A stretch of DNA of 64,000 nucleotides from NCBI RefSeq assembly GCF_004348115.1, contig NZ_QPFB01000001.1, positions 597,978 to 661,977 of the forward strand, written 5' to 3'. Both the position numbers and the translations under genes were made by a program. The stretch comes from Stenotrophomonas sp. ATCM1_4. Lineage in GTDB: Bacteria; Pseudomonadota; Gammaproteobacteria; Xanthomonadales; Xanthomonadaceae. Positions 41,895 through 49,839 of the stretch are shown in pieces. Each line of letters opens with the position of its first letter. Positions within the stretch are counted from its first letter, which is position 1. The notes beneath the pieces were generated by a model. It saw only the letters and a program-made list of their open reading frames with translations, was not told the origin of the DNA and searched no databases.

Positions 41895-43524
41895 AGTCGA
41901 CTTCCTCACGTTCTTCCTGATCTGGGCGCGGCGCCAACGGTGGGCGGTGCCCGTGCTGCACGTTCGCATCTGCGTGTGGCTGGACAACTGCCGAGCGCCC
42001 AACCGGCTCCTGATGGTGTTTCGCGGCGCAGCCAAGTCCACCATCTACGCCGTATGGAAGGCCTACGGCCTCTACCGGAACCGGGCGTCGCGCTCGTTGA
42101 TCTGGGCGGCGGACGACCCTTTGGCCACGAAGCTGACCCGTGACACGCTGAACGTTCTGCGGCATCACCCGCTCTGCGCCGGCATGCTGCCGCGCAAGCC
42201 AGGCGCGCAGCAGTTCTGGGTGAACGGTGCCACCGACGCGCGCAACCCCTCCATGCAGGCGGTGGGTGTCAACTCCAACGCCACCGGCAGCCGCGCTGAC
42301 GCCATCGACTTCGATGACGTGGAGGTGCCGAAGAACATCAAGACGGTGGAGGCGCGGCAGAACCTGCGTCTGAAGATCGATGACTCCGCGCACATCGCCG
42401 TGCCGGGCGCCCAGTCCACCTACATCGGCACGCCGCACACCCACGACTCGATCTACACCGAGTTGGAGGAAGGTGGCGCCGCGGTGCTGAAGATTCCGCT
42501 CTTTGCCCACCAGCAGCGGTTCACCGACACCGGCGAGCGCACGCGCTACCCGCTGCGTATCCCATTGGCCGAGGATGGCCTGTACGTATTCCTTGGCATC
42601 GGCAAGCAGGCGCGCCTGCTGGTGGAAGGTCGGGACTATCGGGTCGAAGCCGGTGAAGTGGTGTTCGAACGGCCGCCGGCGGCGCTGATGGACTTCTACA
42701 GTGGAAACGCCTGGCCGGAGCGGTTCACGCGCGAAGACGTGGAGAACCGCCGGAAGCGGACCAGGACCATCAACGGCTGGGATTCGCAGTACCAGCTGGA
42801 GGCAAAGCCCATCGAGGAGGTGCGCTTGGACCCCGTGAACATGACCCCCTACGAAATGGAGCCAGTGATCCGGCGCGCGAACGGCGCTACCGCCATGTTC
42901 CTGGGCAGCGTCCAGATCGCCAGTGCCGCGGTGCGCTGGGACCCGGCCAGCGGCAAGCTGCGCTCGGACGTGTCCGCCGTGGCGGTGATCCTGCAGGACC
43001 TGTTCGGCCGGCGATATTGGCACCGCGCCGAGCAGTTGGTAGGGCAGCTGGCCGAGTTCGACGCCAGTGGCAAGCGGATCATCGGCGGGCAGGTCTGGCA
43101 GCTGTGCGACCTGGTGGAGCGTTTCAACCTTCCGCGCGTGGTGGTGGAGACCAACGGAATCGGAACCTTCGCGCCGGCGGTGCTGAAGGCCGCGCTGAAG
43201 CAGCGGCGCCTGCTGTGTGGGGTCTCCGAGCAACAAGCCGTGGCCAACAAGAACACCCGCATTCTCGAAGCGTTCGAGCCGTTGCTGACCACCCGCGGCC
43301 AACTCTGGGCGCACATGAGCGTTCTGCAGGGGCCGGTCTGGGACCAGATGAAGGACTGGAACCCAGCGGTGAAGGAGCAGCCGGACGATTTCATCGACGC
43401 CGGCGCGGGCGCGCTGACGGACACGCCGGAGCGCGTGGGGCAGATAGTCGGGAATCCGAACATCACCGCGCGGGACGATTGGCGCCACAGCGCAGGGGAG
43501 CATGAGGTCGTGTTCGAGCGCTGA
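41884..43524 (+). CDS. Terminase large subunit (T7 gp19-like)
   Basis: 546 residues from GTG at 41884. The ATPase has a deviant Walker A in FRGAAKST (R47-T53) and the Walker B AIDFDDVEVP at about residue 140; the nuclease half (VVVETNGIGTFAPAVLKAAL) is RNase H-like. It packages DNA into the prohead through the portal. The GTG start is the furthest upstream and overlaps the small subunit gene. Late element copy C lies inside its last codons. Confidence 0.9.
   Translation: MEREVDFLTFFLIWARRQRWAVPVLHVRICVWLDNCRAPNRLLMVFRGAAKSTIYAVWKAYGLYRNRASRSLIWAADDPLATKLTRDTLNVLRHHPLCAGMLPRKPGAQQFWVNGATDARNPSMQAVGVNSNATGSRADAIDFDDVEVPKNIKTVEARQNLRLKIDDSAHIAVPGAQSTYIGTPHTHDSIYTELEEGGAAVLKIPLFAHQQRFTDTGERTRYPLRIPLAEDGLYVFLGIGKQARLLVEGRDYRVEAGEVVFERPPAALMDFYSGNAWPERFTREDVENRRKRTRTINGWDSQYQLEAKPIEEVRLDPVNMTPYEMEPVIRRANGATAMFLGSVQIASAAVRWDPASGKLRSDVSAVAVILQDLFGRRYWHRAEQLVGQLAEFDASGKRIIGGQVWQLCDLVERFNLPRVVVETNGIGTFAPAVLKAALKQRRLLCGVSEQQAVANKNTRILEAFEPLLTTRGQLWAHMSVLQGPVWDQMKDWNPAVKEQPDDFIDAGAGALTDTPERVGQIVGNPNITARDDWRHSAGEHEVVFER
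43442..43461 (+). promoter_or_regulatory. Late element copy C
   Basis: AGATAGTCGGGAATCCGAAC within the 3' end of the terminase gene, 86 bp before the holin ATG. One mismatch to copy B although here it encodes IVGNPN in a different reading frame from that at copy B. The holin start follows CCGTTCGGAG. Confidence 0.6.
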
Positions 43525-43547
43525 ACGTCCACCCGTTCGGAGCCTCG

Positions 43548-43796
43548 ATGAAAGAGCAGATCACCCAAGACCTTGCCGTGGCCGCGGCGAAGATTGCCCC
43601 GGCCGCCGGCGTCACGGTCGGCACGTACAACCCCGGGTACACGCTCAGCGACGTGGCCGTGGCCTGCACCATCATCTTCACCCTGGTGCAGACGTTCGCT
43701 GTGGTGGTGAAGAACTGGGGCGATTGGAGTGCATGGTGGGTTGCCCGCTGGGCGACCATTCGCCGGGCGATTGCCAAGGTGGCTCGCCGTGGCTGA
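43548..43796 (+). CDS. Holin
   Basis: 82 residues with one clear transmembrane helix (VACTIIFTLVQTFAVVVKNW, about 38-57), an Ala-rich N terminus and a basic C terminus (RWATIRRAIAKVARRG). The place before the SAR endolysin and Rz/Rz1 genes identifies it as holin or pinholin. It overlaps the endolysin gene by 8 bases. Confidence 0.8.
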   Translation: MKEQITQDLAVAAAKIAPAAGVTVGTYNPGYTLSDVAVACTIIFTLVQTFAVVVKNWGDWSAWWVARWATIRRAIAKVARRG

Positions 43797-44331
43797 CCAG
43801 GCGCCGAGCGGCAAGGGCCGCAAGTTTGGGTTTGCCGCTGCGCCGGCCGCGCTGATTCTTGCGTTGGTCGCCGCGCTCGGCCAGGACAACTCCGCGCACG
43901 AGGGGCGGAAGTACGTCCCCTACCGGGACTCGGGCGGCATCTGGACCGTGTGCGCCGGCATCACCGGGCCGGCCGTTGTGCCTGGCCGGCGGTACACCCA
44001 CGCCGAGTGCGGGAAGCTCGAGCAGGACTATGTGCAGGCCATGCTGCACAACATGGGCCGCTGCGTCCGCGGAGAGTTCGAATTTCACGAGGTGAAGGCC
44101 TGGGGCCACTTCGCCTACAACGTCGGCACCAGCGGTTTCTGTTCGAGCACCGCGGCCAAACGCCTGAACGCCGGCGAGCGCGCCGCCGCCTGCGATGAAA
44201 TCTGGAAGTGGCGCTTCGTCACCATCGACGGCGCCAAGCGCGACTGCTCGCTGCCGCAGTGGCGTTCGAAGTGCGGCGGCATCATCGACCGCCGGCAGTG
44301 GGAAATGGCCACCTGCAGAGGATCCCAGTGA
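43789..44331 (+). CDS. SAR endolysin (GH24 lysozyme)
   Basis: 180 residues from GTG at 43789. The catalytic triad E38-8-D47-5-T53 (HEGRKYVPYRDSGGIWT) is the T4/P22 lysozyme signature. A weakly hydrophobic Ala/Gly-rich segment (FGFAAAPAALILALVAALGQ, about 14-31) next to the active site is a signal-anchor-release domain, so the enzyme is held in the membrane until the holin depolarises it. Several cysteines may control activation. Confidence 0.9.
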   Translation: MADQAPSGKGRKFGFAAAPAALILALVAALGQDNSAHEGRKYVPYRDSGGIWTVCAGITGPAVVPGRRYTHAECGKLEQDYVQAMLHNMGRCVRGEFEFHEVKAWGHFAYNVGTSGFCSSTAAKRLNAGERAAACDEIWKWRFVTIDGAKRDCSLPQWRSKCGGIIDRRQWEMATCRGSQ

Positions 44332-44714
44332 TGACCCCGCGACAGGCAATCACCATGGCAATGGTGGTGGTGCTGCTATCGATCGGCGGCTGCTACTACC
44401 TGAAGGGGCGAACGGACGCCAGCACCTCAGCCGAGAACAAGGCACTGCAAGCCCAGGCCCGAGCCACCAGCACCAGCGTCCAGATCAGCCGCGACACCGC
44501 CGCCGCCGTCGACCTGGAAGCCCACGAAACCCGCGAGCGCACCGCCAAGGCGGTGGAGGCCATCCATGCGACTTCTTCCGACCCTGATCCTGCCGCTGCT
44601 GCTGACATCCTGCGCATTGCTCGGGAGGCGCACGACCGAGCCATACGTGCCGCCTGCAGGGTGCAGCGAACGAGCGATTGCACAGCGACCACCCGCACCG
44701 CCGATCGACCGTGA
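44331..44714 (+). CDS. Rz-like inner-membrane spanin
   Basis: 127 residues with an N-terminal transmembrane helix (QAITMAMVVVLLSIGGCYYL) and a periplasmic helical coiled coil (about 35-110). It joins with the Rz1 lipoprotein to fuse inner and outer membrane in the last step of lysis. The ATG shares one base with the endolysin stop. Confidence 0.85.
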   Translation: MTPRQAITMAMVVVLLSIGGCYYLKGRTDASTSAENKALQAQARATSTSVQISRDTAAAVDLEAHETRERTAKAVEAIHATSSDPDPAAAADILRIAREAHDRAIRAACRVQRTSDCTATTRTADRP

Positions 44715-44823
44715 CTGGGTGAAGTGGGCCGCGGCCTACGTGGGTGCCGTTGGGGCGTTCGAGGACAGCGAGAACAAGCGCGCCTACACGGCCGACTGCC
44801 TGGACGAACACCGGGGCAAATAG
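44566..44823 (+). CDS. Rz1-like outer-membrane spanin lipoprotein
   Basis: 85 residues, starting inside Rz in another frame and extending 109 bases past it. The signal peptide RLLPTLILPLLLTSC has a lipobox with the acylated cysteine at residue 16; the mature part is proline-rich (PYVPPAGCSERA, QRPPAPPID). Its stop TAG is part of late element copy D. Confidence 0.85.
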   Translation: MRLLPTLILPLLLTSCALLGRRTTEPYVPPAGCSERAIAQRPPAPPIDRDWVKWAAAYVGAVGAFEDSENKRAYTADCLDEHRGK

Positions 44824-44837
44824 TCGGGAACCGGAAC
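44818..44837 (+). promoter_or_regulatory. Late element copy D
   Basis: AAATAGTCGGGAACCGGAAC overlapping the Rz1 stop, 46 bp before the tail fibre ATG. Bases around it (GCAAATAG before, CCCCC and CGCACGCTG after) are also similar to those at copy B (CCCCC, CGCATGCTG). The TTCGGAG leader motif is not present here. Confidence 0.6.
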
Positions 44838-44883
44838 CCCCCGCACGCTGAGAATTTTGGGCAGTCCTCCATGGCGCTGCCTC

Positions 44884-46452
44884 ATGACCGTTCCCGCATA
44901 CTCCGGCCCGAACACCTCCATCGCCAATGGCGTGACGACGGTGTTCCCGTACAGCTTCAAGATCCTGCATCCCTCGCACCTGCTGGTGACCGTCGATGGC
45001 TTGGTTCGGCAGCTGGGCGTGCATTACACCGTCGAGGGCTCGGGCAACCCCGGCGGCGGGAACGTCGTGTTCATCGATGCCCCGGCCTTGAACGCCAAGG
45101 TGGACCGCCGGCTACGCATGCCGTTCGTGCGCATGACCGACTATCAGAATCTGGGCGACCTGCTGGCCAATACGCTCAATGATGACCAGGACTCGCCGGT
45201 ACTTATGATCCAGCAGCTGGCTGCGGGTGCCATGCTCGAAGCTCTGGACCCGGACTCTGGCGAATTCGTATGGGACGCCAAGGGGCAGAGGATCATCCGG
45301 GTCGGCGACGCCGTGGCTGATGCTGATGCGATGAACAAGCGCAGCACGCTCACCCTGGTTGAAGAGATCCAATCAGGTGGTGGTGGGGTGGGAATCAAGC
45401 CGGTGACCTACCTGTTCCAGGACGACGACGGAGAGGGGCTGGCCGATGGCGTGGCCACGGACTTCCCGATTCCCCAGGCCACCGTCGATGACCCGGGGAT
45501 GTACGACGTTTACTTCGAGCGGACGCTGGGTGCGCTCGACTTCGTTGGCATGCGCCCGGGGCTGGACTACCGAGTGAACATCGGTCTGGACCCGGCTGAC
45601 TCGGTGATGAGCTTTGCAGTGGCTCCTGCCGCCGGCCTGCGAGGCTTTGCGGTGCTGCGAGGCTACGCCCGGCCTTGGACCGGCGGCACCCCCCTGACCA
45701 CAGCCGCGATGCAGCGCGTGGTGCTGGATGATGAAACCCTGCTGATCGACGGGACGTTCGAGAATGCCCTGATCGTCTGCACCTCGAACCAGCCGGTCAC
45801 GCTTACCATCCGGGCCAACACCGGCAGCGCGGACGCAGACTGGCGCAAAGGCGACCGCGCGCCGTTCTTCATGGTCCAGCAGCTCGGCCTTGGAAAGGTC
45901 GCCATCGTTGCGGAAGCCGGGGCTACCGTTGCGCCCCCCACGGGCTTCCTGCTGGAGAGCCGCGCACAGGGGGCAACCTTCACCGCGATTGCATCCAAGG
46001 ACGACACTTGGACGGCGGCCGGCGACCTGCTGCGGGTCACCACTGAGCCGGCAAAGCAGCTGTTCCGGCTGGTCGACCGTTCGGTGCTGATGGGCACCAA
46101 CATCGCCGTCGGCACCACGAAAGACAGCTTCATCATGCCGTACGACTTCATGCTGGATGAGGTCAGCTCCAACGGACTGTACGCGGGCCTGACCGTGGCA
46201 CAGGCGGCCGGCGTTCTGCTTACCGTCGATGTGAATGTGGACGGGGTGAGCATCTTCGCCACCCGGCTCACCTTCGACAATGCGGAGAAGACCACCATCA
46301 CCGCGGCCACCCCAGCGGTCTACAGCGCGGCATTTGTCACGGCCAACCGCATCATCCCCGCCGGCGCCGAGGTGACCATCGATGTGGACCAGATCGGCAC
46401 CGCGCTGGCCAAGGGCCTGGCGGTCTACCTGCGCGGCATGAGGGCGAACTGA
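44884..46452 (+). CDS. Tail fibre protein (T7 gp17-type N terminus)
   Basis: 522 residues from the ATG at 44884 (MTVPAYSGPNTSIANGVTTV). The first 150 residues (FPYSFKILHPSHLLVTVDGL; MPFVRMTDYQNLGDLLANTL) are the virion-attachment domain of T7-like fibres. The rest is beta-rich and should form the trimeric shaft. The C-terminal end (GTALAKGLAVYLRGMRAN) is short, so the host-binding part is probably on the next protein. Confidence 0.85.
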   Translation: MTVPAYSGPNTSIANGVTTVFPYSFKILHPSHLLVTVDGLVRQLGVHYTVEGSGNPGGGNVVFIDAPALNAKVDRRLRMPFVRMTDYQNLGDLLANTLNDDQDSPVLMIQQLAAGAMLEALDPDSGEFVWDAKGQRIIRVGDAVADADAMNKRSTLTLVEEIQSGGGGVGIKPVTYLFQDDDGEGLADGVATDFPIPQATVDDPGMYDVYFERTLGALDFVGMRPGLDYRVNIGLDPADSVMSFAVAPAAGLRGFAVLRGYARPWTGGTPLTTAAMQRVVLDDETLLIDGTFENALIVCTSNQPVTLTIRANTGSADADWRKGDRAPFFMVQQLGLGKVAIVAEAGATVAPPTGFLLESRAQGATFTAIASKDDTWTAAGDLLRVTTEPAKQLFRLVDRSVLMGTNIAVGTTKDSFIMPYDFMLDEVSSNGLYAGLTVAQAAGVLLTVDVNVDGVSIFATRLTFDNAEKTTITAATPAVYSAAFVTANRIIPAGAEVTIDVDQIGTALAKGLAVYLRGMRAN

Positions 46453-48023
46453 TGAGTTCCATCCTGTCGCTGAGGCCTGACCTCGATCAGAACGTCGATG
46501 CGCTACCACTGTTCATTGCGGGGGCGTTGCCCAGCACCCGGCCGGCGATTGCGTATGAAGGCCGTCTGTCGATTCGAAACCCCGCTGGCCCTTGCACGGT
46601 CGAGCAGGTTGGCGGTGACAGCCTCCCCCCCGGTTCATCGTTGTCCGTCGACAACGCCACAAAGCAGGTGGTGCTGGCGTGGCCGGCCTACAGCGAGTAC
46701 GTCACCCCACTGGAGAACCCGGGCTTTGAAACCGGCGACACCAGCGGCTGGAGCTTCACCCCGCGAGGGGGTGGCGGGGTTCCTGTTGTCGATAGCGCAT
46801 ACCGGTACGAGGGCGCGCACTCGCTGCGGTGGCCGGGTGGGCGCGGGATGGGCAGCGAGGGCGGCATCGAGGTCGAGGCCTGGAACAACACAATCGCTCC
46901 CTGCCTGCCCGGCCGGCGCGTCACCATCCACACCCGGTGCATGTACAACCCAGCCGGGCACCACTTTGGCAGCCGCTACCAGGGGCTGATCCGCTTCCTG
47001 GACAGCATGGGCAACCCCATCGGCTCCCCGGCGCGGGGGAAGCAGTTCAAAGGGCGCGGCAACAACGGGCGCTGGAACGATGCCTCGGCCACCGCAGTCG
47101 GGCCGGCCGGAACCGCCGGCGTCCAGCTGGGCGCGTGGCTCACAGGGTCCGAGGCCGCCACATGGCTCGACGCGGCGAGCTGGGATGTGCCTTCCGCCTT
47201 CGGTATCAATGCGCCCGCCACTATCCAGCTCGTGCTTCGGGTCCGCGACAGCGCTGGACGTACGGCACTGTGGTCGGGTTCGGTGACCGTCAGCGCTGCG
47301 GATCCGATCGCAGTATCGATTTTGGCGAAGCTGACCTGCTTCTGGCCGTTCGAGTCCACGTCAGGGGCGACGATGTCCACAACCCAGGCGGATGTGCTTG
47401 GAACTGGCCCGGAAAACGCCGTACTTCGATACGGGAGCGCCCCTGCAGTGGGGGCTGGCCGCACAGGCAGCCGCTCCGCACCTATGATGGCCAACTGTGG
47501 GTACGCCACTACCAGTGAAACGAGCAAGCTGGCGGCCGGTGCAGGCGACTATTGCATGTTTGGCTGGGTTCGCGTTGCCGCAAACCCGACCAACGACACC
47601 GGCATTATGTGCAGGTATGACTCCGCCCTCACGGGCAGTTCTGCCGGCGCAGGGATGAGGTTCAAATCATCTGGCGCTGTTCAGGGGTGGTTCTCAAACG
47701 GGACTGCCGATAGAGCTGCAAATGTTGCAGGGCCATTCCCCCTCAACCAATGGGCTTTCGTCCTCAGCCAGCGGCGCAACAATCTTCTGAAAACAAGCGT
47801 GAATAACTCTGCATTCAGCAGCGAAATCAGCGTTGTTGGAGATGTTCCGAGAGTTGGAAATCTTCTCTACTTCGGATGCAGCGGCGACTACTTCAAGATC
47901 AATGGAAGGGTTCAGGACTTCGGCTGGATCAAAGGGGAGTCCCTGACCGACGAAGAGATCGCATGGCTGTATAACGCGGGAGCTGGTCGGACCATTGAAG
48001 AGATTCAAGCCGCTGCTGGATAG
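46452..48023 (+). CDS. Second tail fibre/receptor-binding protein with LamG-like lectin domain
   Basis: 523 residues. A shaft-like N-terminal part and an immunoglobulin-like region (ATIQLVLRVRDSAGRTALWS) are followed by a concanavalin A/LamG-like domain from about residue 290 (FWPFESTSGATM; GWVRVAANPTNDTGIMCRYD; KINGRVQDFGWIKGESLTDE), which would bind cell-surface sugars. From about 47,550 on, the DNA is visibly richer in A and T than its surroundings, a sign of tip exchange. It ends 15 bp before the convergent integrase gene. Confidence 0.78.
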   Translation: MSSILSLRPDLDQNVDALPLFIAGALPSTRPAIAYEGRLSIRNPAGPCTVEQVGGDSLPPGSSLSVDNATKQVVLAWPAYSEYVTPLENPGFETGDTSGWSFTPRGGGGVPVVDSAYRYEGAHSLRWPGGRGMGSEGGIEVEAWNNTIAPCLPGRRVTIHTRCMYNPAGHHFGSRYQGLIRFLDSMGNPIGSPARGKQFKGRGNNGRWNDASATAVGPAGTAGVQLGAWLTGSEAATWLDAASWDVPSAFGINAPATIQLVLRVRDSAGRTALWSGSVTVSAADPIAVSILAKLTCFWPFESTSGATMSTTQADVLGTGPENAVLRYGSAPAVGAGRTGSRSAPMMANCGYATTSETSKLAAGAGDYCMFGWVRVAANPTNDTGIMCRYDSALTGSSAGAGMRFKSSGAVQGWFSNGTADRAANVAGPFPLNQWAFVLSQRRNNLLKTSVNNSAFSSEISVVGDVPRVGNLLYFGCSGDYFKINGRVQDFGWIKGESLTDEEIAWLYNAGAGRTIEEIQAAAG

Positions 48024-48038
48024 GGCCATTGGCGCAGG

Positions 48039-49220
48039 CTAGGCGTGGGCAGGTTCAGATCCTGAGACGGCAGGGTTCAGGCCAAGGAAGGCCTGCCATT
48101 CTTCCATCAGCGTCCGCCGGCGATCGAGCAGCGCGCCGCGGCGGTAGGCCGCCTCGGCCTTGTTCCGAATCGCGTGGGCCAGTGCCATCTCCACAACTTC
48201 ATTGGGCGTCTCGGTTTCTTCGGCAGCCCAGTCGCGGAAGCTGGACCGGAAGCCGTGGACGGTGAAGGGTAGGCCCAGCCCCTTGGGCGCCGGCTTCTGG
48301 ACCAGGTACAGCATGGAGTTCTCGGACAGCTTGAACGGCGGCTCCTTCCGGCTGAGGGGTTCGAGGATGGCCATGGCCGCGGCGGTCAGCGGCACCGAGT
48401 GCTCCCGACCTCCCTTCATGCGGCCGGCCGGGATGGTCCAGACACGCGCCTCCAGGTCGAACTCGGACCAATCGGCTCCAACCACCTCATCGGTGCGAGC
48501 AGCTGTGAGGATGGTGAAACGCAAGGCGCGGCGGGATCGGCCGTCCCGTTCAGCCAGGGTGGCCATGAAGGCGGGCACCTCCGGGTACGGCATGGCCGCG
48601 TGATGCCGGCCTTTGGTGACCTTGGAAGGCTTCGGCAGCAGGTTCTGCAGGTGTCCCCGCCACCTGGCCGGATTCTCGCCTTCCCGCATGCCATGGACCT
48701 TGGCCCAGTCCAGCACCCGCTCGATCCGGCCGCGGACGCGGGTGGCCGTCACGGTCTTGTTCTCCCATATCGGGCGCAGGCATGCCATCACCATGGGGGT
48801 ATCCACCTCGGCCACGGGTGTCGCGCGGGCAGGACCGTAGTCCTTCAGGGACTGGGTCCACTGCTCGGCCTGGGCATCGTTCTTCCATCCGGCCCGGTGC
48901 GTAGCGATGTAGGCGTCGGCGGCTTCCCCGAAGGTGGCGCCAGCCGATTTGGCAGCCCGCCTGGTGGCGATAGGGTCGCCCCCGGCCACCAGCAGCTTGT
49001 GCTGGGCGATGGCTGCCTGCCTGGCTTCGGCAAGCGAGACCACGGCGGCTGAGCCCAACCCCATCTCCCGGCGGCGTCCGGCGCGCTGGTACCGCAGCAC
49101 CCAGGACTTGGCGCCAGTCGGTCCGATCAGCAGGTACAGGCCGGCGCCGTCGGCGTGATAGCCTTGCTTGGTGAGAGTTTGGACCGCCCGAGCGCTCAGG
49201 CGGTGGATAGGTCGAGCCAT
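48039..49220 (-). CDS. int: Tyrosine integrase, P4-like
   Basis: 393 residues from the ATG at 49220; a longer in-frame start (TTG, 49349) would enter attR. The N-terminal DUF4102 arm-binding domain (SARAVQTLTKQGYHADGAGL) is followed by a core-binding domain and the catalytic domain with R242, H322, R325, H349 and nucleophile Y359. It recombines attP with the tRNA-Ser 3' end. It reads away from attR, and its leader contains the right pair of candidate arm sites, so Int may limit its own synthesis. Confidence 0.95.
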   Translation of the reverse strand: MARPIHRLSARAVQTLTKQGYHADGAGLYLLIGPTGAKSWVLRYQRAGRRREMGLGSAAVVSLAEARQAAIAQHKLLVAGGDPIATRRAAKSAGATFGEAADAYIATHRAGWKNDAQAEQWTQSLKDYGPARATPVAEVDTPMVMACLRPIWENKTVTATRVRGRIERVLDWAKVHGMREGENPARWRGHLQNLLPKPSKVTKGRHHAAMPYPEVPAFMATLAERDGRSRRALRFTILTAARTDEVVGADWSEFDLEARVWTIPAGRMKGGREHSVPLTAAAMAILEPLSRKEPPFKLSENSMLYLVQKPAPKGLGLPFTVHGFRSSFRDWAAEETETPNEVVEMALAHAIRNKAEAAYRRGALLDRRRTLMEEWQAFLGLNPAVSGSEPAHA

Positions 49221-49226
49221 CGTATC

Positions 49227-49249
49227 TGCCCCATCATCTGCCCCATGTT
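49227..49249 (+). repeat. Right pair of candidate integrase arm-type sites
   Basis: TGCCCCATCAT (49227-49237) and TGCCCCATGTT (49239-49249), with the same orientation and 12-bp period as the pair at 10390-10412. They lie 7 to 29 bp upstream of the int ATG and 106 bp inside attR. A TACAAT -10 on the minus strand (49265-49260) would place them in the int leader. Confidence 0.55.
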
Positions 49250-49354
49250 TGGGGTGGCGATTGTATGAGAAGGCAGGATAAGGGTGTGGAGTCTCAACCG
49301 TTGATACGCAAGGGTTTTGAGAGGCCGAGAGAACGCTGGAGATGGTCAAATCGG

Positions 49355-49369
49355 CCTCTCACTCCGCCA
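49355..49369 (+). repeat. attR core (right attachment site)
   Basis: CCTCTCACTCCGCCA, identical to the 3' end of tRNA-Ser at 10323-10337. The bases to the left are phage DNA and do not continue the tRNA; to the right the chromosomal terminator follows. Confidence 0.92.
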
Positions 49370-49373
49370 GTCT

Positions 49374-49401
49374 AAAAAAGCCCCTTTTCAGGGGCTTTTT
49401 T
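49374..49401 (+). terminator. Original tRNA-Ser terminator, now beyond attR
   Basis: AAAAAAGCCCC, loop TTTTCA, GGGGCTTTTTT: an 11-bp stem with T tract, 4 bp after the att core. Before integration it ended the tRNA-Ser transcript. It can act in both directions, which would insulate the integrase gene from host transcription. Confidence 0.88.
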
Positions 49402-49839
49402 ATTGCCCGTGATATTGCCTCGGCGTGCGACGCATGCGCGTATGTTCGAAGCCTGCCGGCTTCGTTGTCATCAGTGCCGCGAGTGGGTTGAGGTGATGTC
49501 GTGGTGAATTGCATGCGTTGCTTCGGGCATGTCCTTGAGGGCGTTCTCAGCCGGGAGCCTGCATGCGTGGTGCGCACGGCGAAGCATGAAGCGGCAGGGT
49601 GCCGTGGTGGCGAGTGGTGCGTGGTCCTGTTGCCTTGCTTGGTGCGCGCCAGTGTGTGCACGCCTGCCGGGGTGATGCAGGCGGCCTGGGGTGGCGGCGG
49701 AGCTGTATGTTGCGCGTGGCGCTGTGATCGCGCGCGTCTGAGGGTTGCTTCGTGCCGGGTGCGTGCGCGGCTACCTTGTGGCGGCGTGAGCGCATGCGAG
49801 GGAGGGGGGGGGAGGTGGGGTTGCCTAGATGACGGGCAT
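49402..49839 (+). other. Non-coding stretch between attR and tRNA-Arg
   Basis: 438 bp with no convincing gene. One open frame (49501-49965) has a cysteine- and arginine-rich translation without family features and runs into tRNA-Arg, so it is not accepted. The + strand is G- and T-rich (a run of G near 49800-49820), and TGCATGCG-like and GTGCGC-like words recur. I see no promoter or RNA motif that I can support. Confidence 0.6.

Larger units (their letters stand above)
10323..49369 (+). mobile_element. Temperate podovirus-like prophage, 39.0 kb, integrated in tRNA-Ser
   Basis: The element is bounded by the 15-bp att repeat. It carries an integrase, excisionase candidate, CI/Cro switch, recombination and replication genes, terminase, portal, scaffold, capsid, tail tubes, internal virion proteins, lysis cassette and tail fibres. 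The head and tail set is of short-tailed (T7-like, Bordetella BPP-1-like) type, but there is no phage RNA polymerase, and the early region is lambda-like in logic. No disrupted essential module was seen, so it may be inducible; that is an inference. Confidence 0.95.

Noticed and set aside
41584..43503. 639-codon minus-strand frame opposite the terminase gene
   Set aside because: Shadow of the terminase reading frame; no motif, no ribosome site, and low-complexity composition.
25430..48039. Diversity-generating retroelement, because the head genes recall Bordetella BPP-1
   Set aside because: No reverse transcriptase, template repeat or variable repeat was found near the tail fibre genes.
10323..49369. 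Phage-encoded single-subunit RNA polymerase, as expected with T7-like virion genes
   Set aside because: No protein with the polymerase motifs or size is present, so late transcription must use the host enzyme.
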